A stretch of 64,000 bases of DNA from Anaerolineae bacterium (GTDB lineage: Bacteria > Chloroflexota > Anaerolineae > Caldilineales > Caldilineaceae). Shown in pieces: positions 43,549-52,278 of the stretch (its first letter is position 1; every line of letters starts with the position of its first letter). The stretch spans positions 248,001 through 312,000 of the forward strand of contig JAUIHI010000003.1 in assembly GCA_030432295.1 (NCBI GenBank), written 5' to 3'. Made by a program: the position numbers and the translations under genes. A model generated the notes under the pieces. That model ran no database searches. It was not told the DNA's origin and was given only the letters and a program-made list of their open reading frames with translations.

Positions 43549-44262
43549 GTGCCTTTATCTTCTTCCCACACACCACCTGACCTGATCTGGCAGGTGCGGG
43601 CTTTCATCTACCGCAGCTTTGCCGAGACCGCCCAGCCACCCGATCCCCAGTCGGTGGCCCGCCACTTTCAGCTTGGCCCCGATGAAGTGGCACAGGTCTA
43701 CCGGGAGTTGGACCAGCACCACGCCTTCTTTCTGGAACCGGGGACTCTGGACATTCGCATAGCCAACCCATTCTCTGCCATCCCCACCGACTTTGTGGTG
43801 GAAGCCAATGGCAAGCGCTATTGGGCCAACTGCGGCTGGGATGCGTTGGGCATTCCCGCCGCGCTCCACGCCGACGCACGGATCAACGCGGCCTGCGCTT
43901 ACAGTGGCGAACCCATTACCTTCCACGTCCAGAACGGACAACTGGACCCCACTTCGGCGGTAGTCCACTTTGTGGTCCCCTTCGCCCGCTGGTACGAGGA
44001 TATGATCTTCACCTGAGGCACGATTCTGCTCTTCCGGTCGGAAGAGTTGATTGCGCCCTGGTGCGCGGAGCGGGGTGTGGCTCCCGGCGAGGTGTTGCCT
44101 GCCGCCCAGGTTTGGACCCTTTCCCAGCGCTGGTATGACAACCGACTTTCTGAAGCGTATCAGGGGCGTACGGCCGCGCAGGTGGAAGAGATTTTCCGCT
44201 CCCTGGGGATGACTTCCGCCTTCTGGCAGTACACCGGCCCCGCCGACGCACCCCAGAAGTAA
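43549..44262 (+). CDS. MerB-like organomercurial lyase, probable selenoprotein (Sec156 at in-frame TGA)
   Basis: Read through the TGA at 44014-44016, this gives 237 aa of the alkylmercury-lyase family: a winged-helix-like N-terminus, YWANCGWDALGIPAA with Cys95 and Asp98, and then EDMIFT-U-GTILLFRSEELIAPWC. E. coli MerB uses Cys96, Asp99 and Cys159, so the TGA falls on the position of the second catalytic cysteine. The frame stays open and family-like for 82 codons after it. A 7-bp stem CTCTTCC/GGAAGAG with apical GGTC follows (44029-44046). The GTG start at 43549 has AAGGA 6 nt upstream. An ordinary nonsense mutation or sequencing error is the alternative. Confidence 0.75.
44014..44046 (+). 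promoter_or_regulatory. Putative bacterial SECIS element after in-frame TGA
   Basis: TGA at 44014-44016 is followed by a hairpin with stem CTCTTCC (44029-44035) and GGAAGAG (44040-44046) and a GGTC loop (44036-44039). The loop starts 19 nt after the TGA. In E. coli fdhF the SelB-bound apical GGUC begins 18 nt after its UGA. Loop sequence and spacing therefore both fit a bSECIS. Confidence 0.7.
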
Positions 44263-44314
44263 AGTGGCTCACAGCCATTTTTAGATAGGCACTTTCGCTC
44301 TGGCAGAATAAAAC

Positions 44315-44351
44315 AAAAAGCGTGAGATCATCCTTCGATCTCACGCTTTTT
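44315..44351. terminator. Bidirectional intrinsic terminator
   Basis: A perfect 15-bp stem AAAAAGCGTGAGATC with its complement at 44337-44351, around ATCCTTC, has A-rich and T-rich flanks. It serves both the MerB-like gene (plus) and ino1 (minus), which converge here. Confidence 0.92.
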
Positions 44352-44376
44352 GTTTCTCTCGTGTCCAATCTACCGA

Positions 44377-45504
44377 TTAGGCCAGAGCCATCTCTTCGTC
44401 CACGCTCTCTTCCCGCTCGGCCTGGGTCTGATTCTCCACACCGTCGATGAAATCGGCCACTTTTCTGCGGGCGACGTCATCGGTGTACTGCTCCGGCGGG
44501 CTTTTCATAAAGTAGCTACTCGGCCCGTAGAGCGCACCGGCCAGCCCCCGATCCAGCCCCACTTTGACGCAGCGGATGGCGTCGATGACGACCCCAGCGC
44601 TGTTGGGGCTGTCCCACACTTCCAGCTTCAGTTCCAGATTCAGGGGCACATCGCCAAAGGTAGTCCCCTCAATGCGGATGTGCGCCCACTTGCGGTCGTC
44701 CAGCCAGGGCACGTAATCGCTCGGCCCCACGTGGATATTGCGGTCGGCCATCCTTTCGTCCAACTGGCTGGTCACGGCCTGGGTTTTGCTGATCTTTTTG
44801 CTCTCCAGCCGCTCCCGTTCCAGCATATTCAGGAAATCGGTGTTGCCGCCAAAATTGAGCTGATAGGTGCGGTCGATGCGCACGCCCCGGTCTTCGAAGA
44901 GGCGGGTAAGCACCCGGTGGGTGATAGTTGCCCCCACCTGGCTTTTGATGTCGTCCCCCACAATGGGCAGACCGGCTTCTTCAAAGCGGGCACGCCATTC
45001 GGCTTCCCGGGCAATGAAGACGGGCATACAGTTGACAAAGCCACAGCCCGCGGCAATCGCCTGCTCCACGTAATAGTGGGTGGCGTCCTCGCTGCCCACA
45101 GGTAGATAGCTGACCACGACCTCGGCCCCGCTCTCCCGCAGCACCTGGGCCACATCCACCGCGGGCGCGTCGGATTCAGTGACGACTTCGCGCAGATATT
45201 TGCCCAGCCCGTCCAGTGTCGGCCCCCGCTGGACAGTCACACCGGTCTCCGGCACAGATGCAAACTGGATTGTATTATTCTTCCCGCCGTAGATGGCCTC
45301 GGCCAGGTCTTTGCCCACCTTTGCGTTGTCCACATCAAAAGCGGCCACAAATTCCACATCGCCGATGTGATAACCGGCCAAATCCACATGCATCAGGCCA
45401 GGAATGTCTGCTGTGGGATCCGCGTCTTTGTAATATTCCACGCCCTGCACCAGACTGCTGGCGCAGTTGCCCACGCCGACGATTGCCACACGAACTTTAC
45501 CCAT
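44377..45504 (-). CDS. ino1: Inositol-3-phosphate synthase (myo-inositol-1-phosphate synthase)
   Basis: This 375-aa enzyme converts glucose 6-phosphate to 1D-myo-inositol 3-phosphate with NAD. It has the Rossmann motif [77 protein letters not shown] and [13 protein letters not shown], which match the prokaryotic (mycobacterial-type) enzymes in order and length. It lies downstream of a LacI-type regulator gene with a 38-bp gap, and the operator ahead of that gene may control both. Inositol serves phosphatidylinositol or soluble inositol compounds. Confidence 0.94.
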   Translation of the reverse strand: MGKVRVAIVGVGNCASSLVQGVEYYKDADPTADIPGLMHVDLAGYHIGDVEFVAAFDVDNAKVGKDLAEAIYGGKNNTIQFASVPETGVTVQRGPTLDGLGKYLREVVTESDAPAVDVAQVLRESGAEVVVSYLPVGSEDATHYYVEQAIAAGCGFVNCMPVFIAREAEWRARFEEAGLPIVGDDIKSQVGATITHRVLTRLFEDRGVRIDRTYQLNFGGNTDFLNMLERERLESKKISKTQAVTSQLDERMADRNIHVGPSDYVPWLDDRKWAHIRIEGTTFGDVPLNLELKLEVWDSPNSAGVVIDAIRCVKVGLDRGLAGALYGPSSYFMKSPPEQYTDDVARRKVADFIDGVENQTQAEREESVDEEMALA

Positions 45505-45542
45505 TATTCTACCTTTCGATGAAAAAGTGTATTCAGTACCTT

Positions 45543-46535
45543 CTACTCCACCCCAGCCGTAGATTCACGCACGACCAGTCTGCTTTCCAGCACCACATCG
45601 GCCACCGCTCCATCGGCGATGGCAGCGATTGCCATCTGCGCGGCCCGACGCCCCAGCTCAGCCATCCCCTGATCGACGGTCGTCAAGCGGGGGGTGGAGA
45701 GCGCTCCGTAGGGCAGATTGTCCATCCCCACCACACTCAGCGCGCCGGGGATTTCCACCCCTGCTTCTCTGGCCGCGGCCAGCATCCCCAGTGCCGTCAA
45801 ATCGTTGTAACAGATGACACCGGTCACGTCCAGGTCCAACAGCCAGGGCAGGGCGCGCTGACCGTCGGCCGCCGCGCCCACGCCGGGCAGCAGCCAGCGC
45901 AAGTCTGGCTCCACCCCCGCGGCCCGCAACCCGTCCAGATAGCCCCGCCTGCGTTCGCTGCCGCTGTGTCCCGGTGGACCGCCGATAAAGGCGATGCGCC
46001 GGTGGCCCAGGGCCAGCAGATGCTCGGTTGCCAGCTGCGCGCCCTGGGCCGTGTCTGTGCAGACCGAATAGCCCTGGCTGCCCACTTTTTGGATGTTGTT
46101 GATCATCACCAGCGGTCGTCCGATCTGATGCAACTGGGAACTGTACAGATCGCCCGCCCGGCTGCTGACCACCAGCAGGGCATCGACCCGACGCTGGCAG
46201 AGACTCTCCACTGCCTGCAACTCCCGCTCGGCAGAGCCATTGGAGGTAGCCAACAGGAGCGTATACCCATCGGCAGCGATGGCCTGTTCCACGCCCGCCA
46301 TCACCTGACTGACGTATGGGTCGGCGATAGTTGTGACGACAACGCCCAGTGTGTGGGTCCGTTGCAGCACGAGGCTGCGCGCCACCTGCGAGGGCATATA
46401 GCCCATCTCATGCGCCAACGTTTGCACAGCCTGGCGCGTATCTTCGCTGATACGCGGGTCGTTGTGCAGCGCCCGGCTCACTGTTGAGGGGCTAACATTG
46501 GCTTTTGCTGCGATTGTTTTGATGGAAATAGGCAT
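45543..46535 (-). CDS. LacI family transcriptional regulator
   Basis: This 330-aa protein has the N-terminal LacI helix-turn-helix [20 protein letters not shown] with hinge helix PSQVARSLV, followed by a periplasmic-binding-protein-like sensor domain ([53 protein letters not shown]). The effector is probably a sugar or cyclitol. The ATG at 46535 is chosen because AGGAC lies 7 nt upstream. A perfect TGCAAACGTTTGCA operator is 36 bp upstream of the start, so autoregulation is likely, and ino1 downstream is a plausible co-regulated target. Confidence 0.92.
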   Translation of the reverse strand: MPISIKTIAAKANVSPSTVSRALHNDPRISEDTRQAVQTLAHEMGYMPSQVARSLVLQRTHTLGVVVTTIADPYVSQVMAGVEQAIAADGYTLLLATSNGSAERELQAVESLCQRRVDALLVVSSRAGDLYSSQLHQIGRPLVMINNIQKVGSQGYSVCTDTAQGAQLATEHLLALGHRRIAFIGGPPGHSGSERRRGYLDGLRAAGVEPDLRWLLPGVGAAADGQRALPWLLDLDVTGVICYNDLTALGMLAAAREAGVEIPGALSVVGMDNLPYGALSTPRLTTVDQGMAELGRRAAQMAIAAIADGAVADVVLESRLVVRESTAGVE

Positions 46536-46570
46536 CGAGAGCGTCCTCACGATTCTTTGACAGAGTGCAA

Positions 46571-46584
46571 TGCAAACGTTTGCA
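46571..46584. promoter_or_regulatory. LacI-family operator palindrome
   Basis: TGCAAACGTTTGCA is a perfect 14-bp palindrome with the central CG typical of LacI/GalR operators. It lies 36 bp upstream of the LacI-type gene start. Confidence 0.8.
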
Positions 46585-46672
46585 AAGAGATTCTACTCGA
46601 CGATTGGGAATGCTGTCAAATGGAGAAAAACGGGGAAATTTGTAGTGGTCAAGAGGGGGGGTAGAAAAAGCT

Positions 46673-46723
46673 GGACGCAGATACACGCGGATTTATGCGG
46701 GTTTTGTCTTTGGATCAGCGTCC
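46673..46723. repeat. Intergenic repeat of the GGACGC-GAT type
   Basis: GGACGCAGAT, ACACGCGGATTTATGCGG and GATCAGCGTCC form an imperfect palindrome between the LacI-type gene and the glycosyltransferase gene. It is related to the repeats at 6921, 13104 and 19939. Confidence 0.55.
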
Positions 46724-46766
46724 GATTTCTTTTCCAGCGTCGTGTTAAGACCGGGTCAGACCGGAC

Positions 46767-47999
46767 TCAGTCGTTGGCAGAACGTCCCGCCAACTCCTCC
46801 AATAAATCGGCTGCCACAGGAACCCCGCCCAGGCTGGCGAATTCGGCTTGCAGGGCACGGGCATTGGTGCGGATGGGAGAATTGTCGGGGAGGGCGTTGC
46901 GCAGGGCCTGGATGAGGAGGGCGACGGTCACATCTTTGGGCGCAAACCGGTAGCCCACGCCGCTACGGGCCACCCCCTCGGCTTGGCGGGCCTGATCCGC
47001 CGCGTGGGGGACGACGATCTGCGGGACTGCGTGGGTGACCAGCGCGTGGGTTGTGCCCGCGCCGCCGTGATGGATGGCCGCCGCGGCGTAGGGCAGCACC
47101 TCGGAGAAGTTGACCCGGCCTACCACCACCGACGGCTTGGGCAGACGGGCGCGCAGGGCCTGGCTCCACGCGCTGTTGACGTCGTTGCCCACAGCCAGAA
47201 TGGGCAGACAGCCCACCTGGGCTGCGGCGTGGGCCGCGGCGACGAAGAAATTGGGGTCGTCGGTGAAGGCCGTGCCCAGCGTAATAAATGCCCAGGGCTG
47301 ATCCATCGGTAGCTGATTCAGCCAGGGGGTTTCCCAGGGCTGAGCAGGCGGTGCAATCCCACCCACCAGCCGGTTTTGGGGGAGCAGGGGCAGACCGGCA
47401 AACCAGCGGGGTGACCAGTAGGTCAGATGCAGGTGGGGCGAAAGCAGCGCCGACGCGCCTTCCTGTGCCCAATTGATACCGCTGATGCCAAAGCGCTGGG
47501 TCAACTCGGCCAGCCGGGCCTGGGCAATCTCTGCCACAAACTGGGCATTCTCCGGCAGAACCCCGTGGAGCGCGGGCCATCCCGCCACCGCGAAGGGCAC
47601 GCCCAGCACCTCCGCGCTCAGCCCCGCCCCGGCCATAAACATCTCGCTCACCATCAGGTTTGGCCGCACAGTCTGGCCGATGCGGTTGAGCGCTTCTGTG
47701 GCCGCGGCCACCCGCTCCACATCAAACCACTGGTCCAGAGAACGGATCATCCGCTGGTTGGCGAATTCCTCGGGCGAAGCCATCTCACTTGCAACCAGCG
47801 GGGGGGGGAGCGGCCAGCGCCAGCCGGTCTCTGTCAGCACGTGGCCGGTGAGGCCGTTGGCGGTCACATAGGCCTGGACCTCCGCGCCGCTGGCCCAGTG
47901 GACTTCGTGGCCCCGCCGCGCCAGTTCGGCCGCAGTAGCCAGAAAGCCACCCCAGTCCAAATGGCCGACCAATTGGGCAGACGCAAAGAGAAAACGCAT
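46767..47999 (-). CDS. UGT/macrolide-type GT-B glycosyltransferase
   Basis: This 410-aa enzyme has the N-terminal start MRFLFASAQLVGHLDWGGFL with AAELARRGHEVHWAS and the C-terminal nucleotide-sugar-binding signature PYAAAAIHHGGAGTTHALVT followed by VPQIVVPHAADQARQAEGV. These mark family GT1 (UGT, MGT, sterol and antibiotic glycosyltransferases). The donor is a nucleotide sugar; the acceptor is unknown. It starts 3 bp after the stop of the cytochrome/propeller lipoprotein gene and is the last gene of the ribF transcript. Confidence 0.88.
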   Translation of the reverse strand: MRFLFASAQLVGHLDWGGFLATAAELARRGHEVHWASGAEVQAYVTANGLTGHVLTETGWRWPLPPPLVASEMASPEEFANQRMIRSLDQWFDVERVAAATEALNRIGQTVRPNLMVSEMFMAGAGLSAEVLGVPFAVAGWPALHGVLPENAQFVAEIAQARLAELTQRFGISGINWAQEGASALLSPHLHLTYWSPRWFAGLPLLPQNRLVGGIAPPAQPWETPWLNQLPMDQPWAFITLGTAFTDDPNFFVAAAHAAAQVGCLPILAVGNDVNSAWSQALRARLPKPSVVVGRVNFSEVLPYAAAAIHHGGAGTTHALVTHAVPQIVVPHAADQARQAEGVARSGVGYRFAPKDVTVALLIQALRNALPDNSPIRTNARALQAEFASLGGVPVAADLLEELAGRSAND

Positions 48000-48002
48000 A
48001 GC

Positions 48003-50270
48003 TTACCCGCAACCCGGCGTCAGGCGATAGAGACCGCCGCTGCCTGTGCCAATCCACAGCGCACCGTCCGGGGCTGTGGTCACGGCCTGGATGGGCCAGC
48101 CCAGCAGCACCCGCTCGGCCACCAGTTGCCCGCCCGCATTGGCGATCCGGTAGAGTCCGGGGTCCCGGCCATACTGGGCAAAGAAGATTGTGCCGTAGGC
48201 CCAGGTGATGGCGGTGGGAGCCGAGGTATTGGGCAGGGCGAGGACCGGCGCTGTCCACCAATCCTTCTGGATATTGGCCAGGGCCAGAGGAAAGCCGTAA
48301 TAGGGGGTGGCGGACTCGTCACCGGCCGCGGCTGCCCCACTCAGAGTGTTGAGATCGAGGAAGTTCACCTCATCGCCGGCGGTTCTGTCGCCCGGCACAT
48401 TTGTGGCCCCGTTGTCTGTAAACCAGAGCCGACCGGACGGGTCTACTGTCAACCCGTAGGGGTTGCGCACGCCTCTGGCCGCGGTCTGAAAGACGCTGAT
48501 ACTGCGTTCCGAGACCAGCCGGTCGATCTGCGCCCGCACAATGCGCGAGCCGAAGGGGTTGCCCCCGGCGATGCTCGTCGCCAGGGATTCGGCGGGCACA
48601 TCCCCGTCGCCCACCGCAATCAGCCCGTCCGAATAGCCGTCCCGCACACCGCCCGCCGAGACGTAGAGCCAGCCATTGACAATCGCAATGCCGTTGTTGG
48701 CGTGGAAGAGCCGCCCATCCACGGAGAAACCCGCGGCCAACCGCTCGTATTGGCCCCCATCCACAATGCGTCCCACCTCGCCCGCCCGGTTGAGATAGAG
48801 CACGCCATTCTGCCAGACCATCCCGGTAATGCGGCCCGATTCAGTCAGAATTTCGCCGAAGTTGTCCTCGCCGTTGCGATAGACCCCAATCGAACGGCTG
48901 GGATGGAAGGCGTCAAAGAGAATATTGGGGTCCTGTGTACCGGTGGTGGGCGAGTCCAGCCCCATAAAGAGCCTGCCGTCCGGCGCAAAGGCCAGACTGG
49001 TGATGCCCCGGTTGTTTTCCAATTTGGGCTGCAAACGCTGCTCCACGCAGAAGCCGCCCTGGGGAATCATCCAGGGATCGTTGTCCGATGGAGCGGGCAG
49101 GCCCAATGGCGCAGCGCCGATGCCTACCCGGCCCGGCGCGACGGGCACACTCGGTTTCGGTGGGCTGGGTGTCGGATTGGGGGCTGGGCCAGACGCTGGG
49201 GCCGCGGGTGTGCTGGCTATCTGGTCGACTTGGGGAACCGGCTTCGCCACAAGATTCTCCACCGCGTCCAGTGCGGTCAACCCAATGGGACGGGAGGCCG
49301 CAACGGCCAGCACTTTGTCGATATCGCCCCGGTCGTCCTGCTGGGAACGGGGCAGATAGTCGGCCAGTGTCTCCGCTGCGGGCGCGGCCACACAACTGGC
49401 AAAACGGACAAGGGTGCTGTTGATGAAGGTTTGGGATGAATCATCCGGCTCGCCGCAATCGTTGGCCGCGGGATTGTAGTCCGCTCTGTTGATGCGCAGC
49501 CAGAGGCTCTCTTCTGTGGGGGCTTGGGGGCGTTCTTCCAGCGCACCGCTACGAATCCACTCGTAGATCAGCCGTTTGTCGCTGTTCGATAACTCGCCGA
49601 CCAGAGGCATCGCCCCGGTGGACACCTGATACCAGAGGAAGGATTCCTCCGGTTTGCCCGGCACAACCACCGCGCCCCGAGTGCTGCCTGCCATCAGCGA
49701 ATCGTATTCTGTCACCTTTAGCTCTGCGTTTTGAAGCAGATCCCCGTGGCAGATCGCGCAGGTGGCGGCAAAGATCGGCTGGATGTCTTCGGTGTAGCCG
49801 ACAGAGGGGAATCCGCTGGCCGTTTCCAGCCGGTTGAGGGAGAGAAAGGGGGTGCTTTCGCTCTGGCTGTAGAGACCTTCCACGCGTACAACTGTCCCCG
49901 CTGGTGCGCGCCCGACGCGACACCCTTCGATGGCCGGTTGGGTGCGCACGTTGGCGTTGGCCTGCATCACTCCGTAGACGGGCTGACCGTCGCTCAGGCA
50001 GGCCACCGCATCCGAAAGGTCCGTCAGCGGGTGAAATGTGCCTGCGCCGCCCTGGCTGTCTGGTCCCTTGCGCGGGGGCAGCGGTATGGAAATGTCGGCG
50101 GCAGGGGTTGGCTGGCTGGCTTGGCTGGCCGCGGGCGTTGCTATCGTTACCTCCAGCAGAGGCTGTTGCACACACCCAGCCAGAAGAATGCTCAGGCTGA
50201 AGAGAAGAAATGTCCAGCGCACAAAACTTCGCATAGGACGCAGATTGTCGTTCATTGTTTTGGTTTCCAT
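48003..50270 (-). CDS. Lipoprotein with c-type cytochrome domain and sugar-dehydrogenase-like beta-propeller
   Basis: This 755-aa exported protein has lipobox LLAGC after a hydrophobic stretch. Next come an SH3-like segment (VYGVMQANANVRTQPAIEGC), a planctomycete-type cytochrome domain with heme site CAICHGD and distal Met candidate in VSTGAMPLVGELSNSDK, a Pro-rich linker, and a C-terminal beta-propeller resembling PQQ-type sorbosone/glucose dehydrogenases (NPYGLTVDPSGRLWFTDNGA, GDEVNFLDL). It probably oxidises a substrate outside the membrane and passes electrons to heme c. The start overlaps the ribF stop as TGATG. Whether PQQ is bound cannot be seen. Confidence 0.82.
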   Translation of the reverse strand: METKTMNDNLRPMRSFVRWTFLLFSLSILLAGCVQQPLLEVTIATPAASQASQPTPAADISIPLPPRKGPDSQGGAGTFHPLTDLSDAVACLSDGQPVYGVMQANANVRTQPAIEGCRVGRAPAGTVVRVEGLYSQSESTPFLSLNRLETASGFPSVGYTEDIQPIFAATCAICHGDLLQNAELKVTEYDSLMAGSTRGAVVVPGKPEESFLWYQVSTGAMPLVGELSNSDKRLIYEWIRSGALEERPQAPTEESLWLRINRADYNPAANDCGEPDDSSQTFINSTLVRFASCVAAPAAETLADYLPRSQQDDRGDIDKVLAVAASRPIGLTALDAVENLVAKPVPQVDQIASTPAAPASGPAPNPTPSPPKPSVPVAPGRVGIGAAPLGLPAPSDNDPWMIPQGGFCVEQRLQPKLENNRGITSLAFAPDGRLFMGLDSPTTGTQDPNILFDAFHPSRSIGVYRNGEDNFGEILTESGRITGMVWQNGVLYLNRAGEVGRIVDGGQYERLAAGFSVDGRLFHANNGIAIVNGWLYVSAGGVRDGYSDGLIAVGDGDVPAESLATSIAGGNPFGSRIVRAQIDRLVSERSISVFQTAARGVRNPYGLTVDPSGRLWFTDNGATNVPGDRTAGDEVNFLDLNTLSGAAAAGDESATPYYGFPLALANIQKDWWTAPVLALPNTSAPTAITWAYGTIFFAQYGRDPGLYRIANAGGQLVAERVLLGWPIQAVTTAPDGALWIGTGSGGLYRLTPGCG

Positions 50271-51220
50271 CAGATACGCTGCAATATAGCCCGAGCCGCT
50301 GCCATATCCCGGTGGATTTGGGCGATCAGGCCGTCGAGATTCTCAAAGCGTTGTTCGGGACGTAGCCGCTGGACAAAGGCCAGCGTCACCGTTTTGCCAT
50401 AGAGATCGCCGCTCTCCCCGGCCTGGGGGAAATCGAAGATGTGGCATTCGACCCGACGCTCTCTGCCGCCCACGGTCGGGCGCATTCCGATATTCGTCAC
50501 CCCGGCCAGGCGGGGCGCGGTGGCCGGATCGTCCGGCCAAACCCAATTCGCATAGACACCGTCGGCAGGGAGCAATCGTTCTTCGTCCACCCGCAAATTG
50601 GCGGTGGGTATGCCAATCGTGCGTCCCCGGCGATCCCCCTCTACAACCACCCCGCTGATAGAATAGTTCCGCCCCAGCATCCCCGCGGCCCGTTCCACTT
50701 CGCCGTTGACCAGCGCCTGGCGAATGGCATAGCTGCGCACCTCTTCCCCCACCACCTGCACGGGCTGGATCACATCCAATGCAAAGCCCATCTCCTGGCC
50801 CAGGGCCGCCAGCACGTCCAGATTGCCCGCGCGGTTGCGTCCCAGAGCAAAGTCCGGGCCAACCGTCAGCCCGGCCAGTCCCAGATGGCGGACCAGCAGT
50901 TCCAGAAAGGCGCGTGGGTCCAGTTGGGCCAGCTCCGGGGTGAAGGGCTGGATCACCCCCACATCAATGCCCAGTTCTCCGGCCAGGGCCAGCCGTTCTT
51001 CGGGTGTGGTGAGCAGTTCCAGGGGGGAGCCAGGGCGCAGGACCCTCAGCGGGTGGGGGTCAAAGGTGAGCAGGGCCGACATTCCTGCCTGGGCCGTCGC
51101 GTTTTGGCGCAGACGGTCCAGCAGCATCTGGTGGCCGCGGTGAAGTCCATCGAAGTTGCCAATGGTGAGAAAGGTCGGTCCGGGCAGATTGGCGTCCCGA
51201 ATGTCACGAAATATCCGCAT
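50270..51220 (-). CDS. ribF: Bifunctional riboflavin kinase/FAD synthetase
   Basis: This 316-aa enzyme makes FMN and then FAD. The N-terminal nucleotidyltransferase has TIGNFDGLHRGHQMLLDRL and VGPDFALGRNRAGNLDVL; the C-terminal flavokinase has GDRRGRTIGIPTANL and GVTNIGMRPTVGG. Length is typical. It follows truB after a 92-bp gap that holds a long GTAGGGGCG palindrome and is coupled to the lipoprotein gene downstream by TGATG. Confidence 0.95.
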   Translation of the reverse strand: MRIFRDIRDANLPGPTFLTIGNFDGLHRGHQMLLDRLRQNATAQAGMSALLTFDPHPLRVLRPGSPLELLTTPEERLALAGELGIDVGVIQPFTPELAQLDPRAFLELLVRHLGLAGLTVGPDFALGRNRAGNLDVLAALGQEMGFALDVIQPVQVVGEEVRSYAIRQALVNGEVERAAGMLGRNYSISGVVVEGDRRGRTIGIPTANLRVDEERLLPADGVYANWVWPDDPATAPRLAGVTNIGMRPTVGGRERRVECHIFDFPQAGESGDLYGKTVTLAFVQRLRPEQRFENLDGLIAQIHRDMAAARAILQRI

Positions 51221-51246
51221 TGGGTTCTACTACCCTCTACAAAAAT

Positions 51247-51304
51247 CCGTAGGGGCGCTACTTGCTGCGCCCAGACACGGGCGCAGCAAGCAGCGCCCCT
51301 ACGG
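51247..51304. repeat. GTAGGGGCG-type palindrome, 26-nt arms
   Basis: Arms 51247-51272 and 51279-51304 are reverse complements with one mismatch around AGACAC. It fills most of the gap between truB and ribF. A shorter relative lies at 18105-18135. There is no T-run on either strand. Confidence 0.85.
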
Positions 51305-51312
51305 GTTGAATC

Positions 51313-52278
51313 TCAATTTGGCTGAGACGCCAGCCACTTTTCGGCCTTGCATAGCAGACCGCCGCCGCTTTCGGTCGATGCCTCCAGCACACGCACAATG
51401 CCCAGCAGTTGACCCCTGTCGTCCAAAGCCTGGACAACACCGGTTGCCGTGTCAAAGACAAAGTCGGGTAGCCAGACCCGCTGGCCCATACCCAAACGGC
51501 GGGCACTCTCCGGGTCGAGCCGCACATCGGGCAAATCCAGCCCAATGCCCGGTGCCAGCAGCAGGGAATCCAGCGTACCCATCTGGGCCGCATCTTCCAC
51601 CGCAGCCAGTGTATGGGCCTGGTCCACAGAAAAAGAACCGGCCACCTCCCGGCGCAGGTAGCTCAAATGGCCGCCTGTGCCCAGTGCTGCGCCGATGTCG
51701 AAGGCCAGACTGCGCACGTAGAAACCAGCGCTGCACGCCACCCGCAGCCAGAGTTGGTTCGGCTCGGCGATGGAGAGCAGTTCCAGCCGGTGTACCGTGG
51801 CCGGACGGGCCTCTACCGTCACCTCTTCTCCCCGCCGGGCCTTGCGGTGCAGACTTTCGCCCCCCTGCTTCAGGGCCGAGTAGACCGGCGGGCGTTGCAA
51901 AATTTCCCCCCGAAAGCCAGCCAATACAGCTTCCACCGCATCTGCAGCCAGCGCTTCGACAGGTTGGGTCTCAGTCACCTGGCCCAATGCATCGTAGGTG
52001 TCGGTGTTCGTGCCTAGGGTGACACGGGCTGTGTATACTTTGTCGTGGCCCTGATAATACTCCACCAGCCGTGTGGTCTGGCCCAGGCAGAGCACCAGCA
52101 CACCCGACGCCATCGGGTCCAGGGTTCCTGTGTGGCCGATACGCCGTTGACGGCTCCAGCGGCGCACCCGCTGCACCACATCGTGGCTGGTGGGCAAATC
52201 GCTCCCTGGGCCGGTGTCGTCCTCGGCCAGGCCGGGTTTGTCGATTACCAGCAGTCCATCCATTGCACTTTCAGCCAT
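51313..52278 (-). CDS. truB: tRNA pseudouridine-55 synthase
   Basis: This 321-aa enzyme converts U55 of tRNA to pseudouridine. It has GLLVIDKPG at the start, TSHDVVQRVRR, the catalytic Asp in GHTGTLDPMASGVLVLCLG, and the ARVTLGTNTDTYDALG and GFYVRSLAFDIGAALG segments. A short acidic insertion (LAEDDTGPGSDLP) separates DKPG from TSHDVV, which are normally almost adjacent. The ATG at 52278 overlaps the nrnA stop by 8 bp; ATG 52263 would begin directly at the conserved MDGLLVIDKPG. It lies in the usual rbfA-nrnA-truB-ribF order. Confidence 0.94.
   Translation of the reverse strand: MAESAMDGLLVIDKPGLAEDDTGPGSDLPTSHDVVQRVRRWSRQRRIGHTGTLDPMASGVLVLCLGQTTRLVEYYQGHDKVYTARVTLGTNTDTYDALGQVTETQPVEALAADAVEAVLAGFRGEILQRPPVYSALKQGGESLHRKARRGEEVTVEARPATVHRLELLSIAEPNQLWLRVACSAGFYVRSLAFDIGAALGTGGHLSYLRREVAGSFSVDQAHTLAAVEDAAQMGTLDSLLLAPGIGLDLPDVRLDPESARRLGMGQRVWLPDFVFDTATGVVQALDDRGQLLGIVRVLEASTESGGGLLCKAEKWLASQPN

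Noticed and set aside
44047-44262. A separate 71-aa gene downstream of the MerB-like frame
   Set aside because: It is in the same frame as the upstream part and completes the MerB family pattern, so it is the C-terminal part of one protein read through the TGA.
47427-49439. A 670-codon plus-strand frame across the glycosyltransferase and cytochrome/propeller genes
   Set aside because: It crosses two recognised minus-strand genes and shows no family features.
51156-52022. A 288-codon plus-strand frame across ribF and truB
   Set aside because: It runs through the palindromic repeat and antisense to truB, and its Pro/Arg-rich translation is typical of a shadow frame.
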